Shown piece by piece: positions 1 to 5,862 of a stretch of 6,846 nucleotides of DNA; the first letter of the stretch is position 1, and each line of letters opens with the position of its first letter. The stretch is from the NCBI GenBank assembly GCA_900770605.1, contig CAAGKS010000089.1:1-6846 (forward strand), in the 5' to 3' direction. Made by a program: the position numbers and the translations under genes. The notes under the pieces were generated by a model. It searched no databases and was not told where the DNA came from. It saw only the letters and a program-made list of their open reading frames with translations. This DNA comes from Clostridia bacterium (GTDB taxonomy: Bacteria > Bacillota > Clostridia > Oscillospirales > CAG-272).

Positions 1-34
1 CATCTTACTTTTTAAAAATAATTTAGAAAAGGAC

Positions 35-63
35 TTGAAAAAAGCATCGAAATCTGCTATACT
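35..63 (+). promoter_or_regulatory. Sigma-A-type promoter of the SRP RNA gene
   Basis: A TTGAAA -35 box (35-40) and a TATACT -10 box (58-63) are separated by exactly 17 bp. The -10 is preceded by TGC (55-57), giving an extended -10 element. AT-rich DNA at 10-30 could act as an UP element. The expected transcription start is near 70, about 34 nt before the mature SRP RNA helix begins, so a 5' leader is predicted. The match to consensus is what one expects for a highly expressed stable RNA. It may also feed dnaX by readthrough. Confidence 0.8.
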
Positions 64-78
64 ATATAGGTGGATTAT

Positions 79-97
79 TCCGAATAGATATTTCGGA
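79..97 (+). other. Small hairpin in the SRP RNA precursor leader
   Basis: TCCGAA (79-84) and TTCGGA (92-97) form a 6-bp stem with a 7-nt loop. It lies between the predicted transcription start (about 70) and the SRP RNA 5' end (about 104). Known biology: Firmicute scRNA is made as a longer precursor and trimmed by RNases. Inference: this hairpin is part of the removed leader and may help position processing. The structure is plain in the sequence, but the role is not proven. Confidence 0.45.
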
Positions 98-103
98 TCA
101 ACG

Positions 104-401
104 AGCTGTAAAATAAGGCCATACAAGCCGGGGAATTAGCGGAGCCCTGTACCTGAAATCCGCTACAGCAGGGGTGTATTCCTCTTTTGAGGGCTTAGCT
201 GAAGCGGTCTTGAGCCGTATCCTGCTGCGTTGAGGAGTGGGTCTTGCGCAATTGAGAGCTGTGAACCATGTCAGGTGGGGAACCAAGCAGCATTAAGCAG
301 TTGCCCCAATGTGCCGTGAGGTAGCCTGCTCGGAGCAGGAGGTACGGAGTTCGCGCGGATGTGAGGTTCGATCTTGAGGTGTATGGTCTTATTTTACAGC
401 T
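104..401 (+). ncRNA. ffs: Signal recognition particle RNA, large bacterial type (scRNA/ffs)
   Basis: This is the RNA scaffold of SRP; with Ffh it targets nascent membrane and exported proteins to FtsY. The diagnostic helix 8 (domain IV) is intact: CAGG (272-275), stem UGG/CCA (276-278 with 283-285), GGAA tetraloop (279-282) and AGCA (286-289), which is the Ffh-binding symmetric loop. The 5' Alu-like part is present too, with a 7-bp helix 137-143/159-165 enclosing a loop containing GCCCTGTACC, as in other Clostridial SRP RNAs. The ends close in a 20-bp helix, 105-124 with 381-400, with a single G-U pair. The roughly 298-nt length fits the large Bacillus/Clostridium type. It sits immediately upstream of dnaX, its usual neighbour in Firmicutes. 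Exact mature ends are inferred from the closing helix. Confidence 0.93.
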
Positions 402-409
402 TGTTTTTT
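381..409 (+). terminator. SRP RNA terminator formed by its own basal helix plus T-tract
   Basis: The 3' arm of the 20-bp closing helix of the SRP RNA (381-400) is followed directly by TTGTTTTTT (401-409). No separate terminator hairpin is present between the RNA and dnaX, so the basal helix of the mature RNA most likely doubles as the terminator stem. The stem is long range (its 5' arm is at 105-124), so efficiency may be partial, allowing readthrough into dnaX, whose Shine-Dalgarno site starts only about 11 nt later. Confidence 0.55.
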
Positions 410-432
410 AGAATTTTTGAGAAGGAGCATTT

Positions 433-2049
433 ATGCATCAGGCTTTATACAGAAAGTGGCGTCCGCAAACCTTTGACGACGTATGCGGACAGGAGCACGT
501 AACCTCCATACTTAAATATGAAACCGAAAATAATAAGTTCTCGCACGCGTATTTGTTTTGCGGATCTCGCGGAACGGGTAAGACTACCTGCGCAAAGATA
601 CTCGCAAAGGCGGTAAACTGTCAGGCAAGCGTTAACGGAAGTCCTTGTAATAAATGTCCTTCATGCCTTGCTATCGACAGTGGCGCGGCAACTGACGTTT
701 TGGAAATGGACGCCGCATCCAACAACGGCGTTGATAATATCAGAGATATACGCGACGAAGTCGTTTATATGCCCTCAACTCTCAAATACAGAGTTTACAT
801 CGTTGACGAGGTGCATATGCTCAGCGGAAGCGCGTTCAACGCGTTGCTGAAAACCCTTGAAGAGCCTCCGTCTCACGTAGTGTTTATTCTTGCCACCACG
901 GAGCTCCATAAGCTTCCCGCAACTATTATTTCGCGTTGTCAGCGATTTGATTTCAGAAGAATAAATACGGACGTGCTCGTGGACAGACTTTCCTATATCG
1001 CCGATAAAGAAGGCATTTCTTGCGATAAAGACTCGCTTCGAGTTATCGCGAAGATGGCTCAGGGCGGTATGCGTGACGCGATAAGCCTTTTGGAGCTTTG
1101 CGCCAGTGCTCAGACCAGCCTTACCGTTCAATCCGTTTACGATACACTCGGAAGCGGTGGTAGAGAAAACGTTGAAAACATAGTCCGCGCTATCGCAAAA
1201 GGAAATTACGAAGCGATATTCGCGGCGGTGGACGAGGTAGTTTCCTCTTCAAAGGACGTTACCGTATTCCTTCAGGATCTCCTCTCCTATTACAGAGATA
1301 TGCTGGTTGCCAAGACCACGGCTAAGGCTGATAAATATCTTGACCTTACTGAAAACGAATATGCAGGTCTGCAAAAGACCTGTGAGCTCTTCAATAAGCA
1401 AACGCTCATCTGGCATTGCAGAGTTCTCGATGAGGCTGTCAACGCTATGCAGAGATCGGGTATGGCAAAGAGAGTCGTTGCTGAAATGACGCTTGTTAAG
1501 ATGTGTGACGCAGGGCTTGACTCTTCAATGGATTCCTTACTTTCACGCCTTGCAAAGCTTGAGAGCTCGGTAGCGCTCAATTCTCAGCTTATCAAGCAGG
1601 GAGTTCCTGCGCAGCAGGGGGCTGTGACCGAGGAAAAGAACGATAAGGCGCAGAGCGAGAGCAAAGCAACCGCTCCTGAGAAAGCACCAAAGGCTCAGAG
1701 CGCCCCTGATATAAAGCCCGTAACCAAGACGAGCGCGCCCGCGGTAACGAGCGAGACTATCAAGCCTATCCGCTCTTGGAATGAGATATGTGAGAAGGTA
1801 GCAGGCTCGGACGCTATGGCGTTGCCGTTTATGAAGATGGCAAGAGCATTCGTGGGAACAGACGGTAAGATATTGGTTCGTTTCCCGAACGAATTTGCGA
1901 TGGGTATGGTAAATAACGCGGGATTCCGCGTAAATATCGCCGCGGCGGTTTCCGCGGAGCTTAACCGAGACGTGACGGATACGGACGTAGTCCTCGAGCT
2001 GCTCGAGGGTACCGAGGACCTTTCCGAATTTGACGATTTGATAATTTAA
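433..2049 (+). CDS. dnaX: DNA polymerase III subunit gamma/tau (clamp loader ATPase)
   Basis: This is the clamp-loader ATPase that opens and loads the beta sliding clamp and links the replicative polymerases to the helicase. The AAA+ core is complete: Walker A GSRGTGKT (44-51), zinc-binding cysteines C63, C72, C75 and C78, Walker B with D125-E126 (VDEVH), the SRC arginine-finger motif (167-169) and sensor 2 GGMRDA (211-216). Domain III spans roughly 235-360. An Ala/Lys/Pro/Glu-rich linker (about 391-445) leads to a tau-type C-terminal domain starting near SWNEI (448). The 538-residue length is close to Bacillus DnaX. The ATG has a strong AGAAGGAG site (420-427) with a 5-nt spacer. No A-AAA-AAG slippery heptamer was seen in the linker, so a separate gamma form by the E. 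coli mechanism is not supported. It leads the ebfC-recR cluster. Confidence 0.97.
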   Translation: MHQALYRKWRPQTFDDVCGQEHVTSILKYETENNKFSHAYLFCGSRGTGKTTCAKILAKAVNCQASVNGSPCNKCPSCLAIDSGAATDVLEMDAASNNGVDNIRDIRDEVVYMPSTLKYRVYIVDEVHMLSGSAFNALLKTLEEPPSHVVFILATTELHKLPATIISRCQRFDFRRINTDVLVDRLSYIADKEGISCDKDSLRVIAKMAQGGMRDAISLLELCASAQTSLTVQSVYDTLGSGGRENVENIVRAIAKGNYEAIFAAVDEVVSSSKDVTVFLQDLLSYYRDMLVAKTTAKADKYLDLTENEYAGLQKTCELFNKQTLIWHCRVLDEAVNAMQRSGMAKRVVAEMTLVKMCDAGLDSSMDSLLSRLAKLESSVALNSQLIKQGVPAQQGAVTEEKNDKAQSESKATAPEKAPKAQSAPDIKPVTKTSAPAVTSETIKPIRSWNEICEKVAGSDAMALPFMKMARAFVGTDGKILVRFPNEFAMGMVNNAGFRVNIAAAVSAELNRDVTDTDVVLELLEGTEDLSEFDDLII

Positions 2050-2068
2050 AAAAAGGAGATAAACGAAA

Positions 2069-2422
2069 ATGAGAGCAAATGTACCGAGAGGAATGGGCGG
2101 CGGCGGAAATATGAACGCTATGCTCAAGCAGGCACAGAAGATGCAGGAGGACATGGCAGCGCTTCAGGAGGATCTTGACGCGCGCGAGTACGATGTTTCT
2201 GCAGGCGGCGGAGTGGTTGCCGTTAAGATCAACGGAAAGAAGGAAATTCTTTCTATTGATATCCAGCCCGAGATAGTTGATCCCGATGATATTGAAACTC
2301 TTTCCGATATTCTCGTTGCGGCAGTTAACGAGGCTATCAAGCGCGTTGAGGATACCAACAGCGCAGAGATGGCAAAAATAACCGGAGCACTTGGTATGCC
2401 CGGAATCCCCGGACTTTTCTGA
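2069..2422 (+). CDS. ebfC: YbaB/EbfC family nucleoid-associated DNA-binding protein
   Basis: This small dimeric protein belongs to a family that binds DNA and is associated with the nucleoid; its precise role is still loosely defined. The 117 residues show the family pattern: a Gly-rich N-terminus (GMGGGGN, 8-14), a long charged helix (about 16-40) with the MLKQAQKMQ start, the conserved SAGGGVVAVKINGKKEI strand segment (44-60), a PEIVDPDDIETLSDILVAAVNEA region (67-89), and the family's C-terminal Gly/Pro tail GMPGIPGLF (109-117). The ATG at 2069 has AAGGAG (2053-2058) upstream with a 10-nt spacer, beginning just after the dnaX stop. An internal Met at residue 15 is possible but lacks an equally good ribosome site. 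Its position between dnaX and recR is the classic Firmicute arrangement and implies co-transcription. Confidence 0.95.
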   Translation: MRANVPRGMGGGGNMNAMLKQAQKMQEDMAALQEDLDAREYDVSAGGGVVAVKINGKKEILSIDIQPEIVDPDDIETLSDILVAAVNEAIKRVEDTNSAEMAKITGALGMPGIPGLF

Positions 2423-2423
2423 T

Positions 2424-3023
2424 ATGCTTGATTACATTGAATCGTTGCAGGTTCTTGCAGAGAGATTTGCAAGATTGCAGGGCGTAGGTAAAAAAAGCGC
2501 GATGAGAATGGCCTTTTCCGTTCTCGAGCTTGATGACGAAGCGGCTATGGCGTTTGCTGACGCTATCGTCAATGCTAAAAAGAATATACATAAATGCCCC
2601 GTATGCTCAAATCTTACCGATAAGGACGTTTGCTACGTATGCTCCGATCTTTCAAGAGACACGTCGGTGATATGCGTTGTAGAGGACGTCAAGGCGCTTA
2701 TGTCTATCGAGAAGGTAAGAGAATATAAGGGTGTTTATCACGTTCTTCACGGCGCAATATCTCCCGTTAACGGCATAACTCCCGATAAGATAGGCATCAA
2801 GGAGCTTATAGAGCGAGTAGGAGAGAATGACGTCAAGGAGGTAATCATAGCAACTAACCCCACCCAAAACGGAGAGGTCACAGCTATGTATATATCGAAG
2901 TATCTCAAGCCCCTTGGTGTTAAGGTAACGCGTCTTGCATACGGTATTCCCGTGGGCTCTGATCTTGAGTATGCAGACGAGGTAACCCTCGGACGCGCTC
3001 TTGAGGGCAGACGTGACGTTTGA
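2424..3023 (+). CDS. recR: Recombination mediator protein RecR
   Basis: RecR acts with RecF/RecO to load RecA on SSB-coated gaps. The 199 residues are full length for the family. Domains in order: helix-hairpin-helix LQGVGKKSAMRMA (18-30), a C4 zinc finger (C58, C61, C70, C73), a Toprim domain beginning VICVVED (82-88, E87 acidic), the segment ATNPTQNGEVTA (143-154), and the C-terminal PVGSDLEYADEVTLGRALEGRR block (176-197). The start at 2424 is chosen over an in-frame ATG at 2391 because it gives the canonical MLDYIESLQ N-terminus and sits one base after the ebfC stop. There is no clear Shine-Dalgarno, so translation is probably coupled to ebfC. Odd points: Asn149 where E. coli and other RecR proteins have Glu (VEGEATA), and Ser179 where Gly is usual. 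Confidence 0.96.
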   Translation: MLDYIESLQVLAERFARLQGVGKKSAMRMAFSVLELDDEAAMAFADAIVNAKKNIHKCPVCSNLTDKDVCYVCSDLSRDTSVICVVEDVKALMSIEKVREYKGVYHVLHGAISPVNGITPDKIGIKELIERVGENDVKEVIIATNPTQNGEVTAMYISKYLKPLGVKVTRLAYGIPVGSDLEYADEVTLGRALEGRRDV

Positions 3024-3050
3024 TATAACGCTCAAGATCTGAATATGTAT

Positions 3051-3079
3051 AAAACCGCCGATTCTTACGGCGGTTTTTT
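3051..3079 (+). terminator. Rho-independent terminator of the dnaX-ebfC-recR cluster
   Basis: CCGCCG (3055-3060) pairs with CGGCGG (3068-3073) around a 7-nt loop. Flanking AAAA (3051-3054) can extend the stem against the T-run, and six Ts (3074-3079) follow. This is a textbook intrinsic terminator 28 bp after the recR stop. It separates the replication/repair cluster from the carboxypeptidase gene. Confidence 0.93.
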
Positions 3080-3146
3080 CTTTGCTTCATATCTCATTTA
3101 ATTCCCGCATAAATTTGCATAAAGAAACCAATAAGGAGATAATGAT

Positions 3147-4304
3147 ATGAAGACCAAAGCCTTTAAGCTGTTAGCCGCCGTAATGACGGCCTGTATTTTG
3201 CTATCCGCGTTTTTTATACCTGCGCATGCAGATCAAAAAAATACTTCACTTGCACTCAACTGTAAATCCGCAGTGCTTATGGAGGCGCAAACGGGCGCGA
3301 TATTGTATGCTTCCAATGAAACTCAGCCTTTGCCGCCCGCATCGGTAACTAAGGTAATGACCTTGCTTTTAGTTATGGAGGCGATAGAGAGAGGGCAGAT
3401 AAAATATACAGATATGATCAGCGCAAGCGAGCACGCGTGCTCTATGGGCGGCTCACAGATATATCTTGAGGTGGGGGAGCAGATGTCCGTTGAGGATCTC
3501 GTAAAAAGCGTGGTCATCGCTTCTGCCAATGATGCCGCGGTCGCTCTTGCAGAGCAGATAGCGGGAACCGAGGAAGCCTTTGTGGAGCAAATGAATGCTC
3601 GCGCCAAGGAGCTCGGGATGAATGATACCGTGTTCGAGAATACCAACGGACTTGACGATACGACGGATACTCATCTGACCTCGGCAAAGGATATCGCTAT
3701 AATGTCGCGTGAGCTTATCAAATATCCCAAGATAACCGAGTATAGCCGTATTTGGATGGATACTATACGAAACGGGGAATTCGGACTTACGAATACAAAT
3801 CGTCTCGTAAGATTTTACGACGGCGCTACGGGGCTTAAAACAGGCTCTACGTCAAAGGCAGGCTTTTGTATTACGGCAACCGCTACGCGCGGAGATATGA
3901 CGCTCATAGCCGTGATAATGGGCGCTGATACCAGGGATTCGAGAAATGCAGCGGCAGTATCATTACTCAATTACGGATTTTCAAACTATGCGCTTTATAG
4001 GCATCGCTATGCGGACGTTCCCGATTTGAAGGTCGTGAAGGGATCTCAGGATAGCTGCTCGCTTGTGGCAGAGGAGTTTTGCGCGGTAGTGCCCAAGCAA
4101 AAGATCTCTCAGATAAAATCAAGCCTTTCCTTGCGCTCGGATATCACAGCACCTTTTTCCATCGAGAGCGAGGTGGGGGAGGTTATTTATACCTTGGACG
4201 GAGCGGAGCTCGGCAGAGCAAAGATACTTACGGAATACGGTGTCAAGAAGATAACCTTCTGGGATATTTTCGCTAAAATTTTAGCAAAAATGATGCTGAA
4301 ATAG
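3147..4304 (+). CDS. Serine-type D-Ala-D-Ala carboxypeptidase (PBP5/DacA-DacF family)
   Basis: This low-molecular-weight penicillin-binding protein removes the terminal D-Ala from peptidoglycan stem pentapeptides outside the membrane. A signal peptide is clear: K-rich start, hydrophobic core about 8-25, and AHA cleavage after residue 28. The three active-site motifs of the SxxK acyltransferases are present: S66-V-T-K69, S126-A-N128 and K231-T-G233. A PBP5 C-terminal beta domain follows (about 285-368). The last 16 residues (FWDIFAKILAKMMLK) form an amphipathic basic helix, the usual membrane anchor. The 385-residue length is typical. The ATG has AAGGAG (3133-3138) with an 8-nt spacer; an ATG at 3142 is out of frame and stops after two codons. 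No convincing promoter was found in 3080-3130. Which paralogue (dacA, dacF or dacB role) cannot be decided from sequence alone. Confidence 0.94.
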   Translation: MKTKAFKLLAAVMTACILLSAFFIPAHADQKNTSLALNCKSAVLMEAQTGAILYASNETQPLPPASVTKVMTLLLVMEAIERGQIKYTDMISASEHACSMGGSQIYLEVGEQMSVEDLVKSVVIASANDAAVALAEQIAGTEEAFVEQMNARAKELGMNDTVFENTNGLDDTTDTHLTSAKDIAIMSRELIKYPKITEYSRIWMDTIRNGEFGLTNTNRLVRFYDGATGLKTGSTSKAGFCITATATRGDMTLIAVIMGADTRDSRNAAAVSLLNYGFSNYALYRHRYADVPDLKVVKGSQDSCSLVAEEFCAVVPKQKISQIKSSLSLRSDITAPFSIESEVGEVIYTLDGAELGRAKILTEYGVKKITFWDIFAKILAKMMLK

Positions 4305-4312
4305 CTTTTTTT
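4272..4312 (+). terminator. AT-rich terminator-like hairpin overlapping the carboxypeptidase stop
   Basis: TTTTAGCA (4279-4286) pairs with TGCTGAAA (4294-4301, one G-U) around a 7-nt loop. An outer GCTA (4272-4275) pairs with TAGC (4302-4305) across a 3-nt A bulge. Seven Ts follow (4306-4312). The stem lies inside the codons for the C-terminal anchor helix and includes the stop codon. It is AT-rich and therefore of uncertain strength. The nested perfect palindrome GCTAAAATTTTAGC (4272-4285) is a competing fold. Confidence 0.5.
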
Positions 4313-4337
4313 CTGTAAATATTCCATTTTTCGAGAA

Positions 4338-4393
4338 TTGTTACAAAAATATAACAAAATATTATCAAAATATAACAAAATATATTATATAAT
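4338..4393 (+). promoter_or_regulatory. Candidate promoter region of pgi
   Basis: A perfect TATAAT (4388-4393) lies 33 bp before the pgi ATG, predicting a start near 4400, but no good -35 sits 16-18 bp upstream (TTATCA at 4362-4367 would need a 20-bp spacer). An alternative pair is TTGTTA (4338-4343) and TATTAT (4360-4365) with a 16-bp spacer. Both lie in strongly AT-rich DNA with A-tracts that could compensate for a weak -35. A promoter here is likely because the upstream gene ends in a terminator-like hairpin; which pair is used is undecided. Confidence 0.6.
4346..4383. repeat. 17-bp direct repeat at 21-bp spacing with phased A-tracts
   Basis: AAAATATAACAAAATAT occurs identically at 4346-4362 and 4367-4383. 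The start-to-start distance is 21 bp, two turns of B-DNA. The four A-tracts (4345-4349, 4356-4359, 4367-4370, 4377-4380) have centres about 10-11 bp apart, which is the pattern of intrinsically curved DNA. The array ends at the -10 candidate of pgi. Regulatory meaning is inferred; simple AT-rich drift is the alternative. Confidence 0.7.
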
Positions 4394-4426
4394 CATTAAG
4401 TATATTTATTTTTTTGGAGGCACAAA

Positions 4427-5767
4427 ATGACGTTGAAATTAAATGATAAATACGTAAAATCCTTTTTGAGCGATGAAGATATCCTTGCTATGCAGGCTGA
4501 GGTATCTGCGGCTCATGAAAAGCTTCTTGCAGGCAACGGTGAGGGAAGTGACTATCTCGGTTGGGTAACGCTTCCTGACGATTACGATAAGGAAGAGTTT
4601 GCGAGAATAAAGATCGCGGCAGAAAAAGTCAAGAAGAACTGTGACGTGTTCATAGTTATCGGTATAGGCGGCTCATACCTCGGAGCAAGAGCTGTTATCG
4701 AGTTCTTGAAGTCCCCCGTATATAACAACCTTAAAAAAGACACTCCCGACATTTATTTTGCGGGATGCAATATAAGCGCGCAGGCTCTTACCGAGCTTAT
4801 CAGCATTTGCGAGGGCAAGGACGTTTGCATAAACGTTATCTCCAAGTCCGGAACTACCACCGAGCCCGCTGTGGCATTCCGTGTGTTCCGTGCAATGCTT
4901 GAAAAGAAGTACGGCGTTGAGGGCGCTAAGGAAAGAATATTCGTTACCACCGATAAGGCAAAGGGAACTCTCAAGAAGTTCTCCGATGAGGCCGGCTACG
5001 AGACCTTTGTAGTTCCGGATAACGTTGGCGGTAGATTTTCTGTACTTACCGCAGTAGGTCTTCTTCCTATCGCAGTTGCAGGTATTGACGTTGATATGCT
5101 TATGAAGGGCGCATCTGACGCTGCAAAGCTTTACAATGCAAGCTCCGACGTTGCTGATAACGACTGTATGAAGTACGTAGCTATCAGAAACGCGCTTTAT
5201 CGCAAGGGTAAGGTCATGGAGATACTTGTTAACTACGAGCCCTATGCAGCAATGTTTAACGAGTGGTGGAAGCAGCTTTACGGCGAGAGCGAGGGTAAGG
5301 ACGGCAAGGGTATATTCCCGACTTCCGTAATATTCTCAACTGACCTTCATTCTCTTGGTCAGATTATTCAGGACGGTCAGAGAAATCTGTTTGAAACGGT
5401 TGTAAGCGTACGCAATGCTCCCGTGAAGTTTGAGATACCCTTTGATGAGGCAAACGTTGACGGACTCAACTTCCTCGCAGGCGTTGATCTCAACGAGGTA
5501 AATCTCAAGGCAATGCAGGGAACTATCCTCGCGCACGTTGACGGAAACGCTCCCAATATCCTTCTTGATGTAGAGGATAAGAGCGAGTATGCACTTGGAC
5601 AGCTTATATACTTCTTTGAGCTTGCTTGCGGTGTTTCGGGTTACGTTCTTGGAGTAAATCCCTTTAACCAGCCCGGTGTTGAGGCATACAAAAAGAATAT
5701 GTTTGCTTTGCTTGGAAAACCCGGATACGAGTCTGAAAAGAAGGCGCTTGAAGAAAGATTAAAATAA
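4427..5767 (+). CDS. pgi: Glucose-6-phosphate isomerase
   Basis: This enzyme interconverts glucose-6-phosphate and fructose-6-phosphate in glycolysis/gluconeogenesis in the cytoplasm. Two SIS-type sugar-phosphate domains are visible. Key motifs: IGIGGSYLGARA (78-89), the phosphate-binding loop SKSGTTTE (139-146), PGI signature 1 around DNVGGRFSVLTAVG (198-211), and PGI signature 2 GVNPFNQPGVEAYKK (409-423). Expected catalytic residues are E287 (in GESEGK), H308 (in DLHSLGQ) and K422; these are assigned by family position. The 446-residue length matches the short Bacillus/Clostridium form rather than the longer form of about 550 residues in E. coli and eukaryotes. The start is set by GGAGG (4416-4420), 6 nt before the ATG. 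It appears monocistronic, with its own upstream promoter region and a new promoter after it. No typical terminator follows it. Confidence 0.98.
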   Translation: MTLKLNDKYVKSFLSDEDILAMQAEVSAAHEKLLAGNGEGSDYLGWVTLPDDYDKEEFARIKIAAEKVKKNCDVFIVIGIGGSYLGARAVIEFLKSPVYNNLKKDTPDIYFAGCNISAQALTELISICEGKDVCINVISKSGTTTEPAVAFRVFRAMLEKKYGVEGAKERIFVTTDKAKGTLKKFSDEAGYETFVVPDNVGGRFSVLTAVGLLPIAVAGIDVDMLMKGASDAAKLYNASSDVADNDCMKYVAIRNALYRKGKVMEILVNYEPYAAMFNEWWKQLYGESEGKDGKGIFPTSVIFSTDLHSLGQIIQDGQRNLFETVVSVRNAPVKFEIPFDEANVDGLNFLAGVDLNEVNLKAMQGTILAHVDGNAPNILLDVEDKSEYALGQLIYFFELACGVSGYVLGVNPFNQPGVEAYKKNMFALLGKPGYESEKKALEERLK

Positions 5768-5773
5768 TTGAGA

Positions 5774-5800
5774 TTTTTTGCAAATTACTCTTGCAAAAAA
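5774..5800. repeat. 10-bp-arm inverted repeat over the P-loop gene promoter
   Basis: TTTTTTGCAA (5774-5783) and TTGCAAAAAA (5791-5800) are perfect inverted arms around a 7-nt spacer. GAG (5770-5772) and CTC (5801-5803) extend pairing after a one-base bulge. The right arm contains the -35 box of the following promoter. There is no T-tract after the 3' arm, so it does not look like a normal terminator for pgi in either direction. An operator or regulatory dyad is the better reading, though a poor pgi 3'-end hairpin is possible. Confidence 0.6.
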
Positions 5801-5819
5801 CTCGGATATGAGTTATAAT
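5791..5819 (+). promoter_or_regulatory. Sigma-A-type promoter of the small P-loop protein gene
   Basis: TTGCAA (5791-5796, 4 of 6 consensus) and a perfect TATAAT (5814-5819) are 17 bp apart. The transcription start is predicted near 5826, giving a leader of about 37 nt. The -35 box lies inside the right arm of the inverted repeat at 5774-5800, so a protein binding that dyad would compete with RNA polymerase. Confidence 0.7.
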
Positions 5820-5827
5820 ATATGTGA

Positions 5828-5840
5828 GCAGAGTTTCTGC
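5828..5840 (+). other. Hairpin at the predicted mRNA 5' end
   Basis: GCAGA (5828-5832) and TCTGC (5836-5840) form a 5-bp stem with a 3-nt loop, starting about 2 nt from the predicted transcription start. 5'-terminal hairpins are known in some bacterial mRNAs to slow decay; that role here is inference. The stem is short and could also be chance. Confidence 0.35.
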
Positions 5841-5850
5841 AATAAAAATT

Positions 5851-5857
5851 CGGAGGT
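5851..5857 (+). promoter_or_regulatory. Shine-Dalgarno site fixing the P-loop gene start
   Basis: CGGAGGT lies 5 nt before the ATG at 5863. An upstream in-frame GTG at 5824 coincides with the predicted transcription start and has no ribosome site, so the ATG at 5863 is preferred. The site sits in a small dyad (CGGA and TCCG, 5851-5860), too tightly spaced to form a real hairpin. Confidence 0.75.
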
Positions 5858-5862
5858 CCGTA

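Noticed and set aside
98..286. 62-codon minus-strand open frame
   Set aside because: It lies inside the SRP RNA gene, whose structure explains the sequence.
1600..1780. Programmed frameshift in dnaX giving a gamma form
   Set aside because: No A-AAA-AAG heptamer with a following stem was seen in the linker region; the only A-runs nearby are after the stop, in the ebfC ribosome site.
1543..2154. 203-codon open frame on the minus strand opposite the end of dnaX and start of ebfC
   Set aside because: It overlaps two well-recognised genes completely, its product is low-complexity Arg/Leu/Tyr-rich with no family resemblance, and there is no supporting ribosome site; it is a shadow frame.
2490..2496. 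Run of seven As in recR as a slippage or phase-variation site
   Set aside because: It encodes the normal Lys-Lys of the helix-hairpin-helix and is not in a frame that makes a slippery heptamer; seven As alone are common.
3082..3123. Possible promoter for the carboxypeptidase gene (TTGCTT with CATAAA)
   Set aside because: Spacing is about 20 bp and both boxes are poor matches; not supportable, although some promoter after the terminator at 3051-3079 is expected.
3142..3150. Two-codon ORF ATG-ATA-TGA overlapping the carboxypeptidase start
   Set aside because: The out-of-frame ATG is only 3 nt from the AAGGAG site while the true ATG has the better 8-nt spacing; likely chance.
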